From Roseomonas aerilata DSM 19363 (GTDB lineage Bacteria > Pseudomonadota > Alphaproteobacteria > Acetobacterales > Acetobacteraceae): DNA of 64,000 nt. The stretch lies in the NCBI RefSeq assembly GCF_000711725.1, contig NZ_JONP01000006.1:186001-250000 (forward strand), in the 5' to 3' direction. Every line of letters begins with the position of its first letter. Within the stretch, counting starts at the first letter, position 1. A program made the position numbers and the translations under genes. Under the pieces are notes generated by a model, which saw only the letters and a list, made by a program, of their open reading frames with translations, ran no database searches and had not been told where the DNA came from. Positions 11,567 to 20,772 of this stretch are shown here, one piece after another.

Positions 11567-12463
11567 TCAGGCCGCCGCGACGAGACCGGCTTGGCCACCC
11601 CGCACCAAACTCGCGTAGTCGGCGACCAGCCGCTCCGTGATCCGGCCAGGGGTGAAGTGAAGGTCCGCGATCCTCCGAACCGGCGTCACCTCCGCCGCCG
11701 TGCCCGCCAGGAACACCTCGCTCGCCCCGGCGATCTCCCCGCGCGCGATGGTCCGCTCCACCACCTTCATCCCGGCCCGCCGGGCGAGGTCCATCACGGT
11801 GCGGCGGGTGATGCCGTCGAGGAAGCCGAGCGGGGCCGGGCTGTGCAGCTCCCCGTCGAAAACGAAGAAGATATTCGCCCCGGTCGCCTCCGCCACATCG
11901 CCCTTGAAGTCGAGCATGAGGGCATCGTCGAAGCCCTCCTCCTCCGCCGCGTGCTTGGAAAGGGTGCCGATGACGTAGAGGCCACTCGCCTTCGCCTCCG
12001 TCGGCGCCGTCTCGGGAGAGGGACGGCGCCACTTCGCCAGGGCCAGGGAGATGCCGGCCATCCGGTCCGCGCCGAAGAGGTTCGGCCAGGCCCAGGCGGC
12101 GATCGCGACATGGATGCTTGTGCCCCGCGCCGCCACCGCCAGCTTCTCCGAGCCGCGCCAGGCGATGGGGCGGAGATAGCCGTCGGTCAGGCCGTTGCGG
12201 GCGAGGGCCTCGGTGCAGGCCGCGTCGATCGCGTCCATGCCATAGGGGATCTCAAAGCCGAGATGGCGGGCGGAGCGGAAAAGGCGTTGGGTATGTTCGC
12301 GCAACTTGAACACGCGGCCACCATAGGCCCGCTCGCCCTCGAAGACGCCGCTGGCATAATGCAGCCCATGGGTCAGCACATGCAGCCTCGCGTCGCGCCA
12401 GGGCACGAAGCGGCCATCGAGCCAGATCCAACCGTCACGGTCATCGAAGGGAGCGGGAGGCAT
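11567..12463 (-). CDS. Class IV PLP aminotransferase, branched-chain type (paralogue 1)
   Basis: A 298-residue aminotransferase starting MPPAPFDDRDGW. Early HGLHYASGVFEGERAYGG, the PLP-Lys region EAKASGLYVIGTLSKHAAEEEG near residue 155, and EATGANIFFVFDG with SEVFLAGTAAEVTPV towards the C-terminus place it with short BCAT/IlvE enzymes, which transaminate Leu, Ile and Val. D-amino-acid or aminodeoxychorismate relatives share the fold, so specificity is inferred. ATG 12463 is preferred over ATG 12490 because an AGGAAGG ribosome site lies 9 nt before it. A second, longer BCAT lies at 20809-21894. Divergent from the MarR-type gene. Confidence 0.85.
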   Translation of the reverse strand: MPPAPFDDRDGWIWLDGRFVPWRDARLHVLTHGLHYASGVFEGERAYGGRVFKLREHTQRLFRSARHLGFEIPYGMDAIDAACTEALARNGLTDGYLRPIAWRGSEKLAVAARGTSIHVAIAAWAWPNLFGADRMAGISLALAKWRRPSPETAPTEAKASGLYVIGTLSKHAAEEEGFDDALMLDFKGDVAEATGANIFFVFDGELHSPAPLGFLDGITRRTVMDLARRAGMKVVERTIARGEIAGASEVFLAGTAAEVTPVRRIADLHFTPGRITERLVADYASLVRGGQAGLVAAA

Positions 12464-12504
12464 GAGTGTTTTCCTTCCTGAAATGGCCATTGCGAGTAAT
12501 TTTC

Positions 12505-12534
12505 TTTCTTCTCGCCCAGAATCGTTAGAAGAAA
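12505..12534. promoter_or_regulatory. Inverted repeat between the aminotransferase and MarR genes
   Basis: A perfect 8-bp inverted repeat TTTCTTCT (12505-12512) / AGAAGAAA (12527-12534), with a 14-nt spacer, sits in the AT-rich 120-bp divergent gap. It is a candidate operator for the adjacent MarR-type regulator. Binding is inferred only. Confidence 0.45.
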
Positions 12535-12583
12535 ACGCATGATTACGTCAACAACACTGCCAGAACCAGAGGGCGGAGCTGCC

Positions 12584-13240
12584 ATGTCCGAACGGCCGGA
12601 TCACCGCGGCGCGCCCGGCTCCTCCGCCGGCGCGCAGGGCGCGGCCGGGCGCAACCTCCTCTTCCTGCGGGAGGAGGAGCTGCGGCTGGCCCAGGACCTT
12701 CTCTTCTTCGGCTACCGCGACTTCACGGCCGGGCCGGATGCCATCCTGGCGGAGCTGGGTATGGGCCGGGCGCATCACCGGGTGCTGCACTTCCTCGGCC
12801 GACGGCCGGGGCTGACGGTGGGGGAGCTGCTCGGCATCCTCGCCATCACGAAGCAGTCCCTCGCCCGCGTGCTCACGCCCCTCGTCGCGCAGGGCTATGT
12901 CGCGCAAAGCCCGGGCCGGGCGGACCGGCGCCAGCGGCACCTCTCCCTCACTCCGATGGGGGAGGCACTGGAGCGGCGGCTCTTCGAGCGGCAGCGGGAG
13001 ACGGTGACGCGCGCCTATCGCGAGGCCGGTCCCGTGGCGGTGGAGGGTTTCCGCCACGTGATGCGCGGGCTGATGGGCCCGGAGGCCCGGCGCGGGCTGG
13101 ACCGCCTGGGCGCCCGCGCGGGCGCGCCCCCCGGTTACGACACGCCGCCGAGGCCCCGGCCGGAGGGCGGCAAGGCGCCGGCGCCCGAGGGTGGCAGCCC
13201 TGCATCCGCGCAGCATTCTGCGGCGGGGAAGGCATCGTGA
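12584..13240 (+). CDS. MarR-family transcriptional regulator
   Basis: A 218-residue protein. A low-complexity N-terminus (residues 1-25) precedes a MarR winged helix: RAHHRVLHFLGRRPGLTVGELLGIL (residues 60-88), recognition helix KQSLARVLTPLVAQG and wing SPGRADRRQRHLSLT. The C-terminal ~45 residues are Pro/Gly-rich and probably disordered. ATG 12584 begins after GGCGGAG. The stop overlaps the GTG start of the response regulator, so regulator, response regulator and kinase form one operon. This three-tier arrangement recurs in some alphaproteobacteria, but I do not know its signal. Confidence 0.85.
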   Translation: MSERPDHRGAPGSSAGAQGAAGRNLLFLREEELRLAQDLLFFGYRDFTAGPDAILAELGMGRAHHRVLHFLGRRPGLTVGELLGILAITKQSLARVLTPLVAQGYVAQSPGRADRRQRHLSLTPMGEALERRLFERQRETVTRAYREAGPVAVEGFRHVMRGLMGPEARRGLDRLGARAGAPPGYDTPPRPRPEGGKAPAPEGGSPASAQHSAAGKAS

Positions 13241-13929
13241 CCGACGCCGCGCACCTGCTCGTGGTCGATGATGACGCGCGACTCCGCACCCTTCTCCAAC
13301 GATTTCTGGCCGAGCAGGGCTTCCGCGTCACCGCCGCCGCCGACGCCGCCGCCGCGCGCCAGGCGCTGGAGGGCATGGAGTTCGACCTGATGGTGCTCGA
13401 CGTAATGATGCCCGGCGAGACCGGGCTGCACCTGACGGAAAGCCTCCGCCGCGCGGGGCAGGACGTGCCCATCCTCATGCTGACGGCGGCGGGCGAGCCG
13501 GACGACCGCATCGCCGGCTTCGAGCACGGGGCCGACGACTACCTCGCCAAGCCCTTCGACCCCAGGGAGCTGGCGCTGCGGATCCGCACCATCCTCAAGC
13601 GCGCGGCGCCACCCTCCGCCGTGCCCCTTCCCCCGGTGCAGCTCGGCCTGCGCTGGTTCGATCCCGAGCGGGGCGAGCTGCGCGGCCCCGAGGGCGTGAC
13701 GCGGCTGACCGGCGGCGAGGCCTCCCTCCTCGTCGCCCTGGCGCGGCGCGGGGGCGAGGTGCTCTCCCGCGACGAGATCGCGGCGGCCATGGGCTCGCCC
13801 GAGGCCGGGGAGCGCGCGGTGGACGTGACCGTGACCCGGCTTCGGCGCAAGATCGAGCCCGACCCGCGCGAGCCGCGCTTCCTGCACACGGTGCGCCACA
13901 AGGGCTATGTCCTCCGCCCCGGCGCCTGA
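13237..13929 (+). CDS. OmpR/PhoB-family response regulator
   Basis: A 230-residue two-component regulator with a GTG start (preceded by GGGGAAGG) that overlaps the MarR stop. The receiver domain (residues 6-120) has the acidic pair VVDDD, phospho-acceptor Asp55 in LMVLDVMMPGETG, a Thr in MLTAAG and Lys105 in YLAKPFDP. The C-terminal ~100 residues are an OmpR-type winged helix (LTGGEASLLVALARRGGEVLSR, then VDVTVTRLRRKIE and GYVLRP). All phosphorylation residues are intact. It overlaps the kinase gene by 23 nt, so the pair is very likely cognate. Confidence 0.95.
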   Translation: MTDAAHLLVVDDDARLRTLLQRFLAEQGFRVTAAADAAAARQALEGMEFDLMVLDVMMPGETGLHLTESLRRAGQDVPILMLTAAGEPDDRIAGFEHGADDYLAKPFDPRELALRIRTILKRAAPPSAVPLPPVQLGLRWFDPERGELRGPEGVTRLTGGEASLLVALARRGGEVLSRDEIAAAMGSPEAGERAVDVTVTRLRRKIEPDPREPRFLHTVRHKGYVLRPGA

Positions 13930-15451
13930 ACTGGACCGGCGGGCGCGGGACGGATCGGGGAGGGCCGCCATGGCACCGGACATCGGCGCCGCCGAGATCG
14001 ACGAGCGGGGTATCGCGAGGCCGGGGAGCGGCCGGGCCAGCATCGGCCGCGGCGACGGGGCGGCGGAGGCTGAGGGCGGCACCGGCCCCTGCTCTCCCCC
14101 GGCCTGGACCCGCCGCCGGCGCCTGCGCGGGGTGGTCACGGCCGCGCTGCGCCCCTTCGTGCCGCGCGGGCTGCTCGCTCGCGCGCTCCTTATTGTTCTC
14201 GTGCCGCTGGTGGTCACCCAGGGCATCGCGCTGCAGCTCTTCTACGGCACCCATCTCGACGTGATCTCCCGCCGGCTGGCGGGGGGCGTCGCGGGGGATA
14301 TCGGCATGGTGACGGAGGTCCTCTCCCGCCAGCCGGACCAGGAGGAGTGGGGCTGGATCTTCCGCGAGGCCGCCTGGCGCCTCGACCTCTCCCTCGCCTA
14401 CGAGGCGGGCGCGACGCTCGGCCCACCGGCCTCGCGCCCGGCCAGCCTGCCCCTGCTGCCGCTGGAGGAGGACCTCGATCAGGCGATCCGGGAGCGGGTT
14501 CGCCTCCCCTTCGACACGGACTGGCAGAGCGACCCGCGCAGCGTGATCATCCGAATCGGCATGCCCGACGGGGTGCTGAGCGTGGAGGCGCCGAGGAAGC
14601 GCCTCTTCTCCGGCACGCTCTACCTTTTCGTCATCTGGCTCGTCGGCGCCTCGCTGCTGCTCTTCGGCGTGGCCGCGCTGTTCATGAAGAACCAGGTGCG
14701 GGCGCTGCGCCGCCTGGCCGCGGCGGCGGAGGCCTTCGGCAAGGGTCGCGAGACCGGCCCCATCAAGCCCGAGGGCGCGAGCGAGGTCCGCCAGGCCGGC
14801 GCCGCGTTCAACGGCATGCGCGCGAATATCCGCCGCTTCGTCACCCAGCGGACGGAGCTGCTGGCCGGCATCAGCCACGACCTTCGCACCCCCCTCACCC
14901 GCCTTCGCCTGGGCCTCGCCATGCTGCCGCGCGGCGCCGAGGAGGACGCGGCCGCCATGACCCAGGACGTGGAGGAGATGGAGCGGATGATCGCCTCCTA
15001 TCTCGCCTTCGCGCGCGGCGAGGTGCTGGAAGCGCCGGAGAGCACCGACCTTGTCGCCCTCGTGCGGGACATGGTCTCGCGCCTTCCCGCGGAGGGGTCC
15101 CAGGTGGTGGTACACGAGGTTCCGCCCTCGCTCACCCTGCCGGTGCGGGCGGATGCGCTGCGGCGCTGCCTGGGCAACCTGCTCGACAACGCCCTGCGGC
15201 ACGCGGGCCTCGTCGCCGTCTCCGTGAGGCCGACGCCGGGCTGGGCGGAGGTGCTGGTGGACGACAACGGCCCGGGCATCCCCGCCCCGGCGCGGGAGGG
15301 GGCCTTCAAGCCCTTCGCCAGCTTCTCCGCCGGCGGCACCGGCCTGGGCCTCGCCATCGCCCGCGACATCGCCCGCGCTCATGGTGGCGAGATCGCGCTG
15401 GAGGAGAGCCCCATGGGGGGGCTGCGCGCCGTGGTGCGGCTGCCGATGTAA
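13907..15451 (+). CDS. Membrane sensor histidine kinase, EnvZ-like
   Basis: A 514-residue inner-membrane kinase. A ~70-residue polar N-terminal extension precedes TM1 (about residues 92-115); a ~120-residue periplasmic sensor region follows, then TM2 (about 238-262), HAMP, a HisKA domain with phospho-His324 in GISHDLRTPLTR, and the ATPase domain with N-box GNLLDNALRH and G-boxes VDDNGPGIPAP and GGTGLGLAIARD. ATG 13907 overlaps the response-regulator gene; ATG 13970 would remove 21 residues of the extension. The periplasmic region shows no recognised ligand domain, so the stimulus is unknown. Confidence 0.93.
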   Translation: MSSAPAPELDRRARDGSGRAAMAPDIGAAEIDERGIARPGSGRASIGRGDGAAEAEGGTGPCSPPAWTRRRRLRGVVTAALRPFVPRGLLARALLIVLVPLVVTQGIALQLFYGTHLDVISRRLAGGVAGDIGMVTEVLSRQPDQEEWGWIFREAAWRLDLSLAYEAGATLGPPASRPASLPLLPLEEDLDQAIRERVRLPFDTDWQSDPRSVIIRIGMPDGVLSVEAPRKRLFSGTLYLFVIWLVGASLLLFGVAALFMKNQVRALRRLAAAAEAFGKGRETGPIKPEGASEVRQAGAAFNGMRANIRRFVTQRTELLAGISHDLRTPLTRLRLGLAMLPRGAEEDAAAMTQDVEEMERMIASYLAFARGEVLEAPESTDLVALVRDMVSRLPAEGSQVVVHEVPPSLTLPVRADALRRCLGNLLDNALRHAGLVAVSVRPTPGWAEVLVDDNGPGIPAPAREGAFKPFASFSAGGTGLGLAIARDIARAHGGEIALEESPMGGLRAVVRLPM

Positions 15452-15554
15452 GAGGCGCGGCCTTGCCCCATCTGGCGAGAGGCCCGTGGCTGGACGCGGG
15501 CGCCGCCGCGGCCCATTCCGGCACCGCGACGCACCGGAAGCGACGGAGAGGTTG

Positions 15555-16394
15555 ATGGACAGGGCCGAAATCGACATCGGCACCGAGGCGACGGAGCCCA
15601 CCCCGACCGCGCCCGCGCTCTGGGAGGCATTGCGGGAGGAGGCGGAAGCGGCGGCCGCGGGCGAGCCGGCGCTGCGCGCCCTGCTGGAACTCGCCGTGCT
15701 CCGCCACGAGGCGCTGCTGCCCGCCCTCGCCTCCCTTCTCGCGGGACGGCTGGCGGAAGCGCTGATGCCGGCCGAACGGCTGGAGGTCCTGGTGCGGGAG
15801 GCCGGGGCAGACCTCGTCGGCTTCGCCGTGGCGGATCTCGCGGCCACGCGGCGGCGCGACCCGGCGGCGCGCGGCTGGCTCTCCCCTTTCCTCTACTACA
15901 AGGGCTTCCACGCCCTCGCCTGGCACCGGGTGGCGCATCACCTCTGGAATGAGGGGCGGCAGGATCTCGCGCGCTATCTGCAGAACCGCAGCTCGCTCGT
16001 CTTCGGGGTGGATATCCACCCGGCGGTGCCCGTCGGGCGCGGCGTCTTCATCGACCACGCGACGGGCGTGGTGGTCGGGGAGACGGCCTCGATCGGCAAC
16101 GACGTCTCCATCCTCCAGGGCGTGACGCTGGGCGGCACGGGCAAGCAGCGCGGGGACCGGCACCCGAAGGTGCGGGACGGCGTGCTGCTCTCGGCCGGGG
16201 CGAAGGTGCTCGGCAACATCATCATCGGCCGGGGCGCGAAGGTCGGCGCGGGCAGCGTGGTGCTCGCCGATGTGCCCCCCTGCGCGACGGTCGCGGGCGT
16301 GCCGGCGCGGGTCGTCGGTTGGTGCCGGGACGCGGTGCCGGCGCTGGCCATGGACCAGAGTATTCCCTCGACCAACCAATCATCACGTTACTGA
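15555..16394 (+). CDS. cysE: Serine O-acetyltransferase
   Basis: A 279-residue enzyme that acetylates serine to O-acetylserine, the first step of cysteine synthesis. An N-terminal helical domain (ALWEALREEAEAAA to about residue 130) precedes a left-handed beta-helix with hexapeptide repeats (VFGVDIHPAVPVGRGVFIDHATGVVVGE), the active-site His in DHATG, and the CoA-binding segment GGTGKQRGDRHPKV. ATG 15555 has GGAG upstream. The C-terminus extends about 15 residues beyond the repeats, where CysE tails bind cysteine synthase. It lies 103 bp after the kinase gene and appears separate. Confidence 0.95.
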   Translation: MDRAEIDIGTEATEPTPTAPALWEALREEAEAAAAGEPALRALLELAVLRHEALLPALASLLAGRLAEALMPAERLEVLVREAGADLVGFAVADLAATRRRDPAARGWLSPFLYYKGFHALAWHRVAHHLWNEGRQDLARYLQNRSSLVFGVDIHPAVPVGRGVFIDHATGVVVGETASIGNDVSILQGVTLGGTGKQRGDRHPKVRDGVLLSAGAKVLGNIIIGRGAKVGAGSVVLADVPPCATVAGVPARVVGWCRDAVPALAMDQSIPSTNQSSRY

Positions 16395-16461
16395 GAATTC
16401 ACGTTTACTTGAGGCTCTGTTACGGCATGATACTCGCACTGAAGGGGAAAGAGGGGCCACA

Positions 16462-16650
16462 ATGCGTTGGATTCTTGGTAGCTTTTTCGTTGTTGCGCTC
16501 GCGAGCCTGGCGAGCACGGGTCAGGCGATGACACCGGGCGCCGTGACGACCTCCGTCGAGTCCGCCCGTGAGGTGGCCTCCGTCACGCAGGACGTTGCCA
16601 GCCGCCGCCATCGCCGCCACGTGCGTCACCGCCGCGCCGTTACGCGCTGA
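16462..16650 (+). CDS. Small exported His/Arg-rich peptide
   Basis: A 62-codon open frame with an RBS-like GAGGGG 7 nt before ATG 16462. It encodes a signal-peptide-like N-terminus (MRWILGSFFVVALASLASTGQA) and a short mature peptide ending in a strongly basic tract (RRHRRHVRHRRAVTR). A good terminator follows. A coding role is supported by RBS, signal peptide and terminator; no homologue is recognised. The His/Arg tail could bind metal, nucleic acid or the envelope. Its spacing from cysE suggests its own transcription. Confidence 0.6.
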   Translation: MRWILGSFFVVALASLASTGQAMTPGAVTTSVESAREVASVTQDVASRRHRRHVRHRRAVTR

Positions 16651-16693
16651 GGGCGACGTGGGGAGGGGATTTCCCCTCCTGTCAGAAGGTTCG

Positions 16694-16723
16694 AAGGGCT
16701 CGGCGGGAAACCACCGAGCCCTT
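16694..16723 (+). terminator. Rho-independent terminator after the basic peptide gene
   Basis: A 10-bp stem (AAGGGCTCGG / CCGAGCCCTT) with a 10-nt loop is followed by TTCCTTAT. A second compact inverted repeat (GGAGGGGA / TCCCCTCC) lies just upstream at 16662-16679. Confidence 0.75.
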
Positions 16724-16805
16724 TCCTTATCTGGGTTGCTTGCGGAACGGCGGCCATTCTCCGCCATCTGAGTTGGCTTCGCCGAATGGCCGGCAGGCCC
16801 CCTTG

Positions 16806-17900
16806 CTAGACGTTGAAGCGGAAGAGCAGCACGTCGCCGTCCTTCACGACGTATTCCTTGCCTTCGACCCGCATCTTCCCGACCTCCTTCGCCCCCTGCT
16901 CGCCGCCGAGCGCCACGAAGTCGTCGTAGGCGATCGTCTCGCAGGCGATGAAGCCGCGCTCGAAGTCGTTGTGGATGACGGCGGCGGCCTGGGGGGCCTT
17001 GGTGCCCTTGGTGATCGTCCAGGCCCGGGATTCCTTCGGGCCCACCGTGAAATAGGTGATCAGGCCCAGCAGGTCGTAGCCAGCGCGAATGATGCGATCG
17101 AGCCCGCTGTCGTGCAGGCCGAGGCTGTCCAGGAACTCCGCCCGGTCGGCCTCGCCCATCTGGCTGATCTCGGCCTCGATGGCGGCGGAGACGATGACGG
17201 CGCGCGCCCCTTCGGCCTTCGCACGTGCTTCGACCGCCGCGGAATGGGCGTTGCCGGTGGCGGCCGACCCTTCCTCCACGTTGCAGACGTACAGCACGGG
17301 CTTGGTGGTCATGAGCTGCAGGCGCGCGGCCGCCGCTTCCTCGCCCTTGGGCACGGCGGTGCGGGCGGGCTTGCCCTCGGTCAGGGCAGCGACGATCGGC
17401 TCGGCCAGCGCGACGAAGGCGGCGCTCTCCTTGTCGCCGTTCTTCGCCTTCTTCTGAGCGGGGACGAGGCGCTTCTCGAGGCTCTCGAGGTCGGCGAGCA
17501 TCAGCTCCGTCTCGACCGTCTCCGCGTCGCGCACGGGGTCCACGCTGCCCTCGACATGCGTGATGTCGCCGTCCTCGAAGCAGCGGAGGACGTGGACGAT
17601 GGCGTCCACCTCCCGGATATTGGCCAGGAACTGGTTGCCCAGCCCCTCCCCGCGCGAGGCGCCGCGGACGAGGCCGGCGATGTCCACGAACTCGAGGCTC
17701 GTCGGGACCTTCTTGATCGACTTGCCGATGCGGGCCAGCTCGTCCAGCCGCGGGTCGGGCACGCCGACGCGGCCGACATTCGGCTCGATCGTGCAGAAGG
17801 GGTAGTTGGCGGCCTGGGCGGCGGCCGTCTGGGTCAGCGCGTTGAAGAGGGTGGACTTGCCGACGTTGGGCAGGCCCACGATGCCGCAGTTGAAGCCCAT
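16806..17900 (-). CDS. ychF: YchF/OLA1-type redox-regulated ATPase
   Basis: A 364-residue OBG-family P-loop protein that binds ATP rather than GTP and associates with the ribosome. Walker [15 protein letters not shown] is at residues 8-21, DIAG (G3) near residue 68, followed by [14 protein letters not shown]. In place of the NKxD motif it has YVCNVEE, as in YchF. The C-terminal TGS-like domain ends in FRFNV, the usual YchF terminus. Length fits the family (~363). ATG 17900 starts exactly at the conserved [11 protein letters not shown]. Confidence 0.97.
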   Translation of the reverse strand: MGFNCGIVGLPNVGKSTLFNALTQTAAAQAANYPFCTIEPNVGRVGVPDPRLDELARIGKSIKKVPTSLEFVDIAGLVRGASRGEGLGNQFLANIREVDAIVHVLRCFEDGDITHVEGSVDPVRDAETVETELMLADLESLEKRLVPAQKKAKNGDKESAAFVALAEPIVAALTEGKPARTAVPKGEEAAAARLQLMTTKPVLYVCNVEEGSAATGNAHSAAVEARAKAEGARAVIVSAAIEAEISQMGEADRAEFLDSLGLHDSGLDRIIRAGYDLLGLITYFTVGPKESRAWTITKGTKAPQAAAVIHNDFERGFIACETIAYDDFVALGGEQGAKEVGKMRVEGKEYVVKDGDVLLFRFNV

Positions 17901-18066
17901 GGTGGCGGGGTGTTCCGTGTGTTTGGGGAGATATGGCCTGCCCCTTACGCCGCCCCGGGCCGCGGCGCCAGCAGAGCGCCGATGGCCGAGCCATGCGTCT
18001 GCCTTATAAGAGGGAGCAACGGCGGTTCTCCGCCTTGGCGCCAGGGCGCCCCCGGTTGGATAAGCA

Positions 18067-19290
18067 ATGACGATCCCCTTGCAACAGAGTCCGCCGGACC
18101 CGGCCGAGGGCGCCCTCAGCCCCGCCCCCTCGCGCGACGGCCACCGGTTGGTCTTCGCGAACCAGCTCCGCGGGCTGGCGGCGCTGGCGGTCATGGTCGC
18201 GCACCTTATCGGAGTGTTCTGGGGCGGGCGGGAGATCGTGGGGATCACTACCTCCTCCCCGCCACAGACGGGCGAGCTGCCGGGGATCTTCGCGCTGGTC
18301 GGGCAGCCCTGGTTCAACTTCGGGCCCTTCGGCGTCGCGGTCTTCTTCCTTATCAGCGGGCTGGTCATCCCGATCTCGCTCGGGGCGCATTCGCGAGCCA
18401 CCTTCATCCTCGCCCGGCTGCTGCGGATCTATCCGACCTATCTCGCGGCGCTGGCCGTGAACCTGGCGGTGGTCTGGCTCGCCTCCCGCTACTGGGGGCT
18501 GCCCTTCGCGCACGCGGGCTCGACCATCCTGGCGAACGCGCTGCTCCTCCAGGACATCCTCGTGAAGCCGACGGTGGACCTCGTGAACTGGTCGCTGGTG
18601 GTCGAGCTGAAGTTCTACCTGCTGATGACGCTGCTGGCGCCGGCGATCCGGCGGGGCAGCGTCTCGGCCCTTTTCGCCATCGGCTTCGGGGCTCTGGCGG
18701 CGAACCTGGCGCTCGGCGCGCCCTTCTTCGCGGCGGCCGTGGCGCCCTGGCGGGCGCCGTTCAACGGAGTTCTCTTCTCCACCCCCTATCTCGTCTTCAT
18801 GCTCATCGGGGTGCTGTTCAACTACCGGCTGCGCGGGCTGCTCTCGGCGCCGGGGCTGCTGGCGGGGATGGCCGGGCTGGGAGCCCTCTTCGTCGCCTGC
18901 TGGCGCGCGGGGCCCTTTCCGGAGGGCTACCCGCATGTGCTGGTGAACTATGCCTACGCGCTGGCCCTCTTCGGCGGGCTCTTCCTCGTCCGCGGCCATC
19001 TGCGGCCCTTCCGGCCGCTGGACGCACTGGCGGCGATCAGCTTCCCGCTCTACCTCGTGCACTCGCTCGTCGGGTACTCGCTGCTCAAGCTGCTGATGAT
19101 CGCGGGCGGGCTCGGCTACTACCCGGCGCTGGCGATCACCGTGCCATCCGTGATGGCCGTGGCCGTGCTTCTCCACCTCGGGGTGGAGCGCTGGTCAATC
19201 GAGGCGGGGAAGCGCCTCGCCCGGCGGCCTGCCGCGCCCGGCTGGCTGACCCGCCTCAGCGGCCGGGGGGCCGAGCTGGTCCGGTCCTGA
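18067..19290 (+). CDS. Acyltransferase 3 (OafA/YrhL-type) membrane protein
   Basis: A 407-residue polytopic membrane protein with about ten hydrophobic helices. The N-terminal [20 protein letters not shown] carries the conserved RGLAAL and catalytic-type His of the acyltransferase 3 family, which transfers acetyl or other acyl groups to cell-surface glycans, lipids or antibiotics. A second family feature is [15 protein letters not shown] near residue 100. The gene stands alone, divergent from ychF and convergent with pth (3-bp gap), so the acceptor cannot be inferred from neighbours. Confidence 0.88.
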   Translation: MTIPLQQSPPDPAEGALSPAPSRDGHRLVFANQLRGLAALAVMVAHLIGVFWGGREIVGITTSSPPQTGELPGIFALVGQPWFNFGPFGVAVFFLISGLVIPISLGAHSRATFILARLLRIYPTYLAALAVNLAVVWLASRYWGLPFAHAGSTILANALLLQDILVKPTVDLVNWSLVVELKFYLLMTLLAPAIRRGSVSALFAIGFGALAANLALGAPFFAAAVAPWRAPFNGVLFSTPYLVFMLIGVLFNYRLRGLLSAPGLLAGMAGLGALFVACWRAGPFPEGYPHVLVNYAYALALFGGLFLVRGHLRPFRPLDALAAISFPLYLVHSLVGYSLLKLLMIAGGLGYYPALAITVPSVMAVAVLLHLGVERWSIEAGKRLARRPAAPGWLTRLSGRGAELVRS

Positions 19291-19293
19291 TCC

Positions 19294-19866
19294 TCATGCC
19301 TGGGTGAGAAGGGCGACCTTCGTCATGAACTCCTCCGGCCGTCCCTCGGCCAGGAGGGGGGCGGCGTCGGAAACGGCATCGAGCAGGCGGTCGAGCCAAT
19401 CGGCGTCCACCTTCGCGAAGTTGCCGAGGACGTGGCCGTGCACGCGGTCCTTGTGGCCGGGATGGCCGATGCCAAGGCGCACGCGCCCGAAATCCGGGCT
19501 GCCGAAGGCGCGCTGCATGTCGCGCAACCCGTTATGCCCGGCCGCCCCCCCGCCCCGCTTCACCCGCACCTTGCCCGGCGCCAGGTCCAGCTCGTCGTGG
19601 AAGGCGGTGATGTCCGGCAGGGCGATCTTGTGGAAGGCAGCGGCGGGCTGAACCGAGTTGCCGCTGTCGTTCATATAGGTGTGGGGCTTGAGGAGGATGA
19701 TCCGCTGGCCGGCGATCTGGCCTTCCGAGACCTCCCCCTTGAAGCGGCTGCGCCAGGGGGCGAAGCGGTGGCGGGAGGCGATGCGCTCCACCGCCATGAA
19801 GCCGATGTTGTGACGCTGGCGGGCGTGCTCCGCCCCCGGATTGCCCAGGCCGACCCAGAGCAGCAT
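19294..19866 (-). CDS. pth: Peptidyl-tRNA hydrolase
   Basis: A 190-residue enzyme that cleaves peptidyl-tRNA dropped from ribosomes. The N-terminal GLGNPGAEHARQRHNIGFMAV carries the catalytic His and Asn; KPHTYMNDSG, the FHDELDL Asp and GGGAAGHNGLRD segments complete the active site. Length matches bacterial Pth. It follows rplY (101 bp, with a hairpin between), the conserved rplY-pth order of many bacteria. Confidence 0.97.
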   Translation of the reverse strand: MLLWVGLGNPGAEHARQRHNIGFMAVERIASRHRFAPWRSRFKGEVSEGQIAGQRIILLKPHTYMNDSGNSVQPAAAFHKIALPDITAFHDELDLAPGKVRVKRGGGAAGHNGLRDMQRAFGSPDFGRVRLGIGHPGHKDRVHGHVLGNFAKVDADWLDRLLDAVSDAAPLLAEGRPEEFMTKVALLTQA

Positions 19867-19934
19867 CCCTCATTCCCCAAATAGATAGAGGCGCCCCGCT
19901 CTCGCGGATGCGCCCCAGGCAGACCAGTCGGAAA

Positions 19935-19959
19935 GGGCCGGGGGAACGCTCCCCGGCCC
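19935..19959 (-). terminator. Hairpin between rplY and pth
   Basis: A 9-bp stem (GGGCCGGGG / CCCCGGCCC) with a 7-nt loop begins 8 bp after the rplY stop and is followed on the minus strand by TTTCC. It may act as an attenuator that lowers pth expression relative to the ribosomal protein. Confidence 0.65.
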
Positions 19960-19966
19960 GTCTTCC

Positions 19967-20647
19967 TTACTTCTTCTTCGCGGCCGGGGCGGCGGGCTTG
20001 GCGGCGCCCTTGGCGCCCTTGCCACCCTTGCCGGCATCCGGCGCGGGCGCCGGGGCGGCGATCACCACCTCGGCCTCGGCCACCGTCGGCGGGGCGACGG
20101 TCAGCACCACGAAGTCGCGGTCGAGCGTCGGCACGGCGCCCTGCTGGTCCTTCACGGCGGACCAGCGGATGGTGTCGCCGATCTCGGCGGCCGAGATGTC
20201 CAGCTCAAAGCGCTCCGGCACGTTGTCGGGGTCGGCCATCACCTCGAGGTCGCGGCGGACGAGGTTGGCGACGCCGCCGGCCTTGATGCCGGGGGAGACG
20301 TCCTCGCCCAGCAGCACCACGGGCACGCGCACGCGGATGCGCTGGCCGGCGGCGAGCCGCTGGAAGTCCACATGGATCGGCTGGTCGGAAACCGGGTGGA
20401 ACTGCACGTCGCGCATCAGGCAGCGCTCCGTCGCGCCGCCGGCCACCGCCACCTCATAGAGGTGCGACTGCCAGCCGCCCTTGTGCAGCTCCTTCATCAC
20501 GTCGCGCGGGTCGAGGGAGAGGAGGGTCGCCTCCTGCTTCGCACCGTAGATCACTGCGGGGACAGAGCCCCCACGCCGGGTCGCGCGCGCCGCCCCCTTA
20601 CCGGCCCGCTCGCGCGCCGCGGCCTCGATCCGAATGGTCTGGACCAT
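19967..20647 (-). CDS. rplY: Ribosomal protein bL25, long Ctc-type form
   Basis: A 226-residue form of bL25, which binds 5S rRNA. The N-terminal L25 domain (residues 1-95) contains ARATRRGGSVPAVIYGAKQ; the C-terminal TL5/Ctc beta domain spans residues 100-190. A lysine/alanine/proline-rich tail (about 35 residues, ending AAKKK) follows, as in many alphaproteobacterial forms. ATG 20647 (MVQTIRIEA) has AAGGAA 9 nt upstream and starts at the conserved N-terminus. Upstream of pth in the usual pairing. Confidence 0.95.
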   Translation of the reverse strand: MVQTIRIEAAARERAGKGAARATRRGGSVPAVIYGAKQEATLLSLDPRDVMKELHKGGWQSHLYEVAVAGGATERCLMRDVQFHPVSDQPIHVDFQRLAAGQRIRVRVPVVLLGEDVSPGIKAGGVANLVRRDLEVMADPDNVPERFELDISAAEIGDTIRWSAVKDQQGAVPTLDRDFVVLTVAPPTVAEAEVVIAAPAPAPDAGKGGKGAKGAAKPAAPAAKKK

Positions 20648-20772
20648 TGCCACAAATTCCTTCGCACGTTGGGTTTGAACGATCCGCGCTGCCATCAGGG
20701 CGCGCGAACGGGCGCCGGCCTCCAGGGGTGCCGGCGCGCGGGGGGTCTAGCGGGCGGTCGGGAAAAGAGCAA

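Noticed and set aside
16662-16679. Separate terminator at the GGAGGGGA / TCCCCTCC repeat
   Set aside because: The loop is too small for a stable independent terminator; the larger hairpin 15 bp on is the better candidate.
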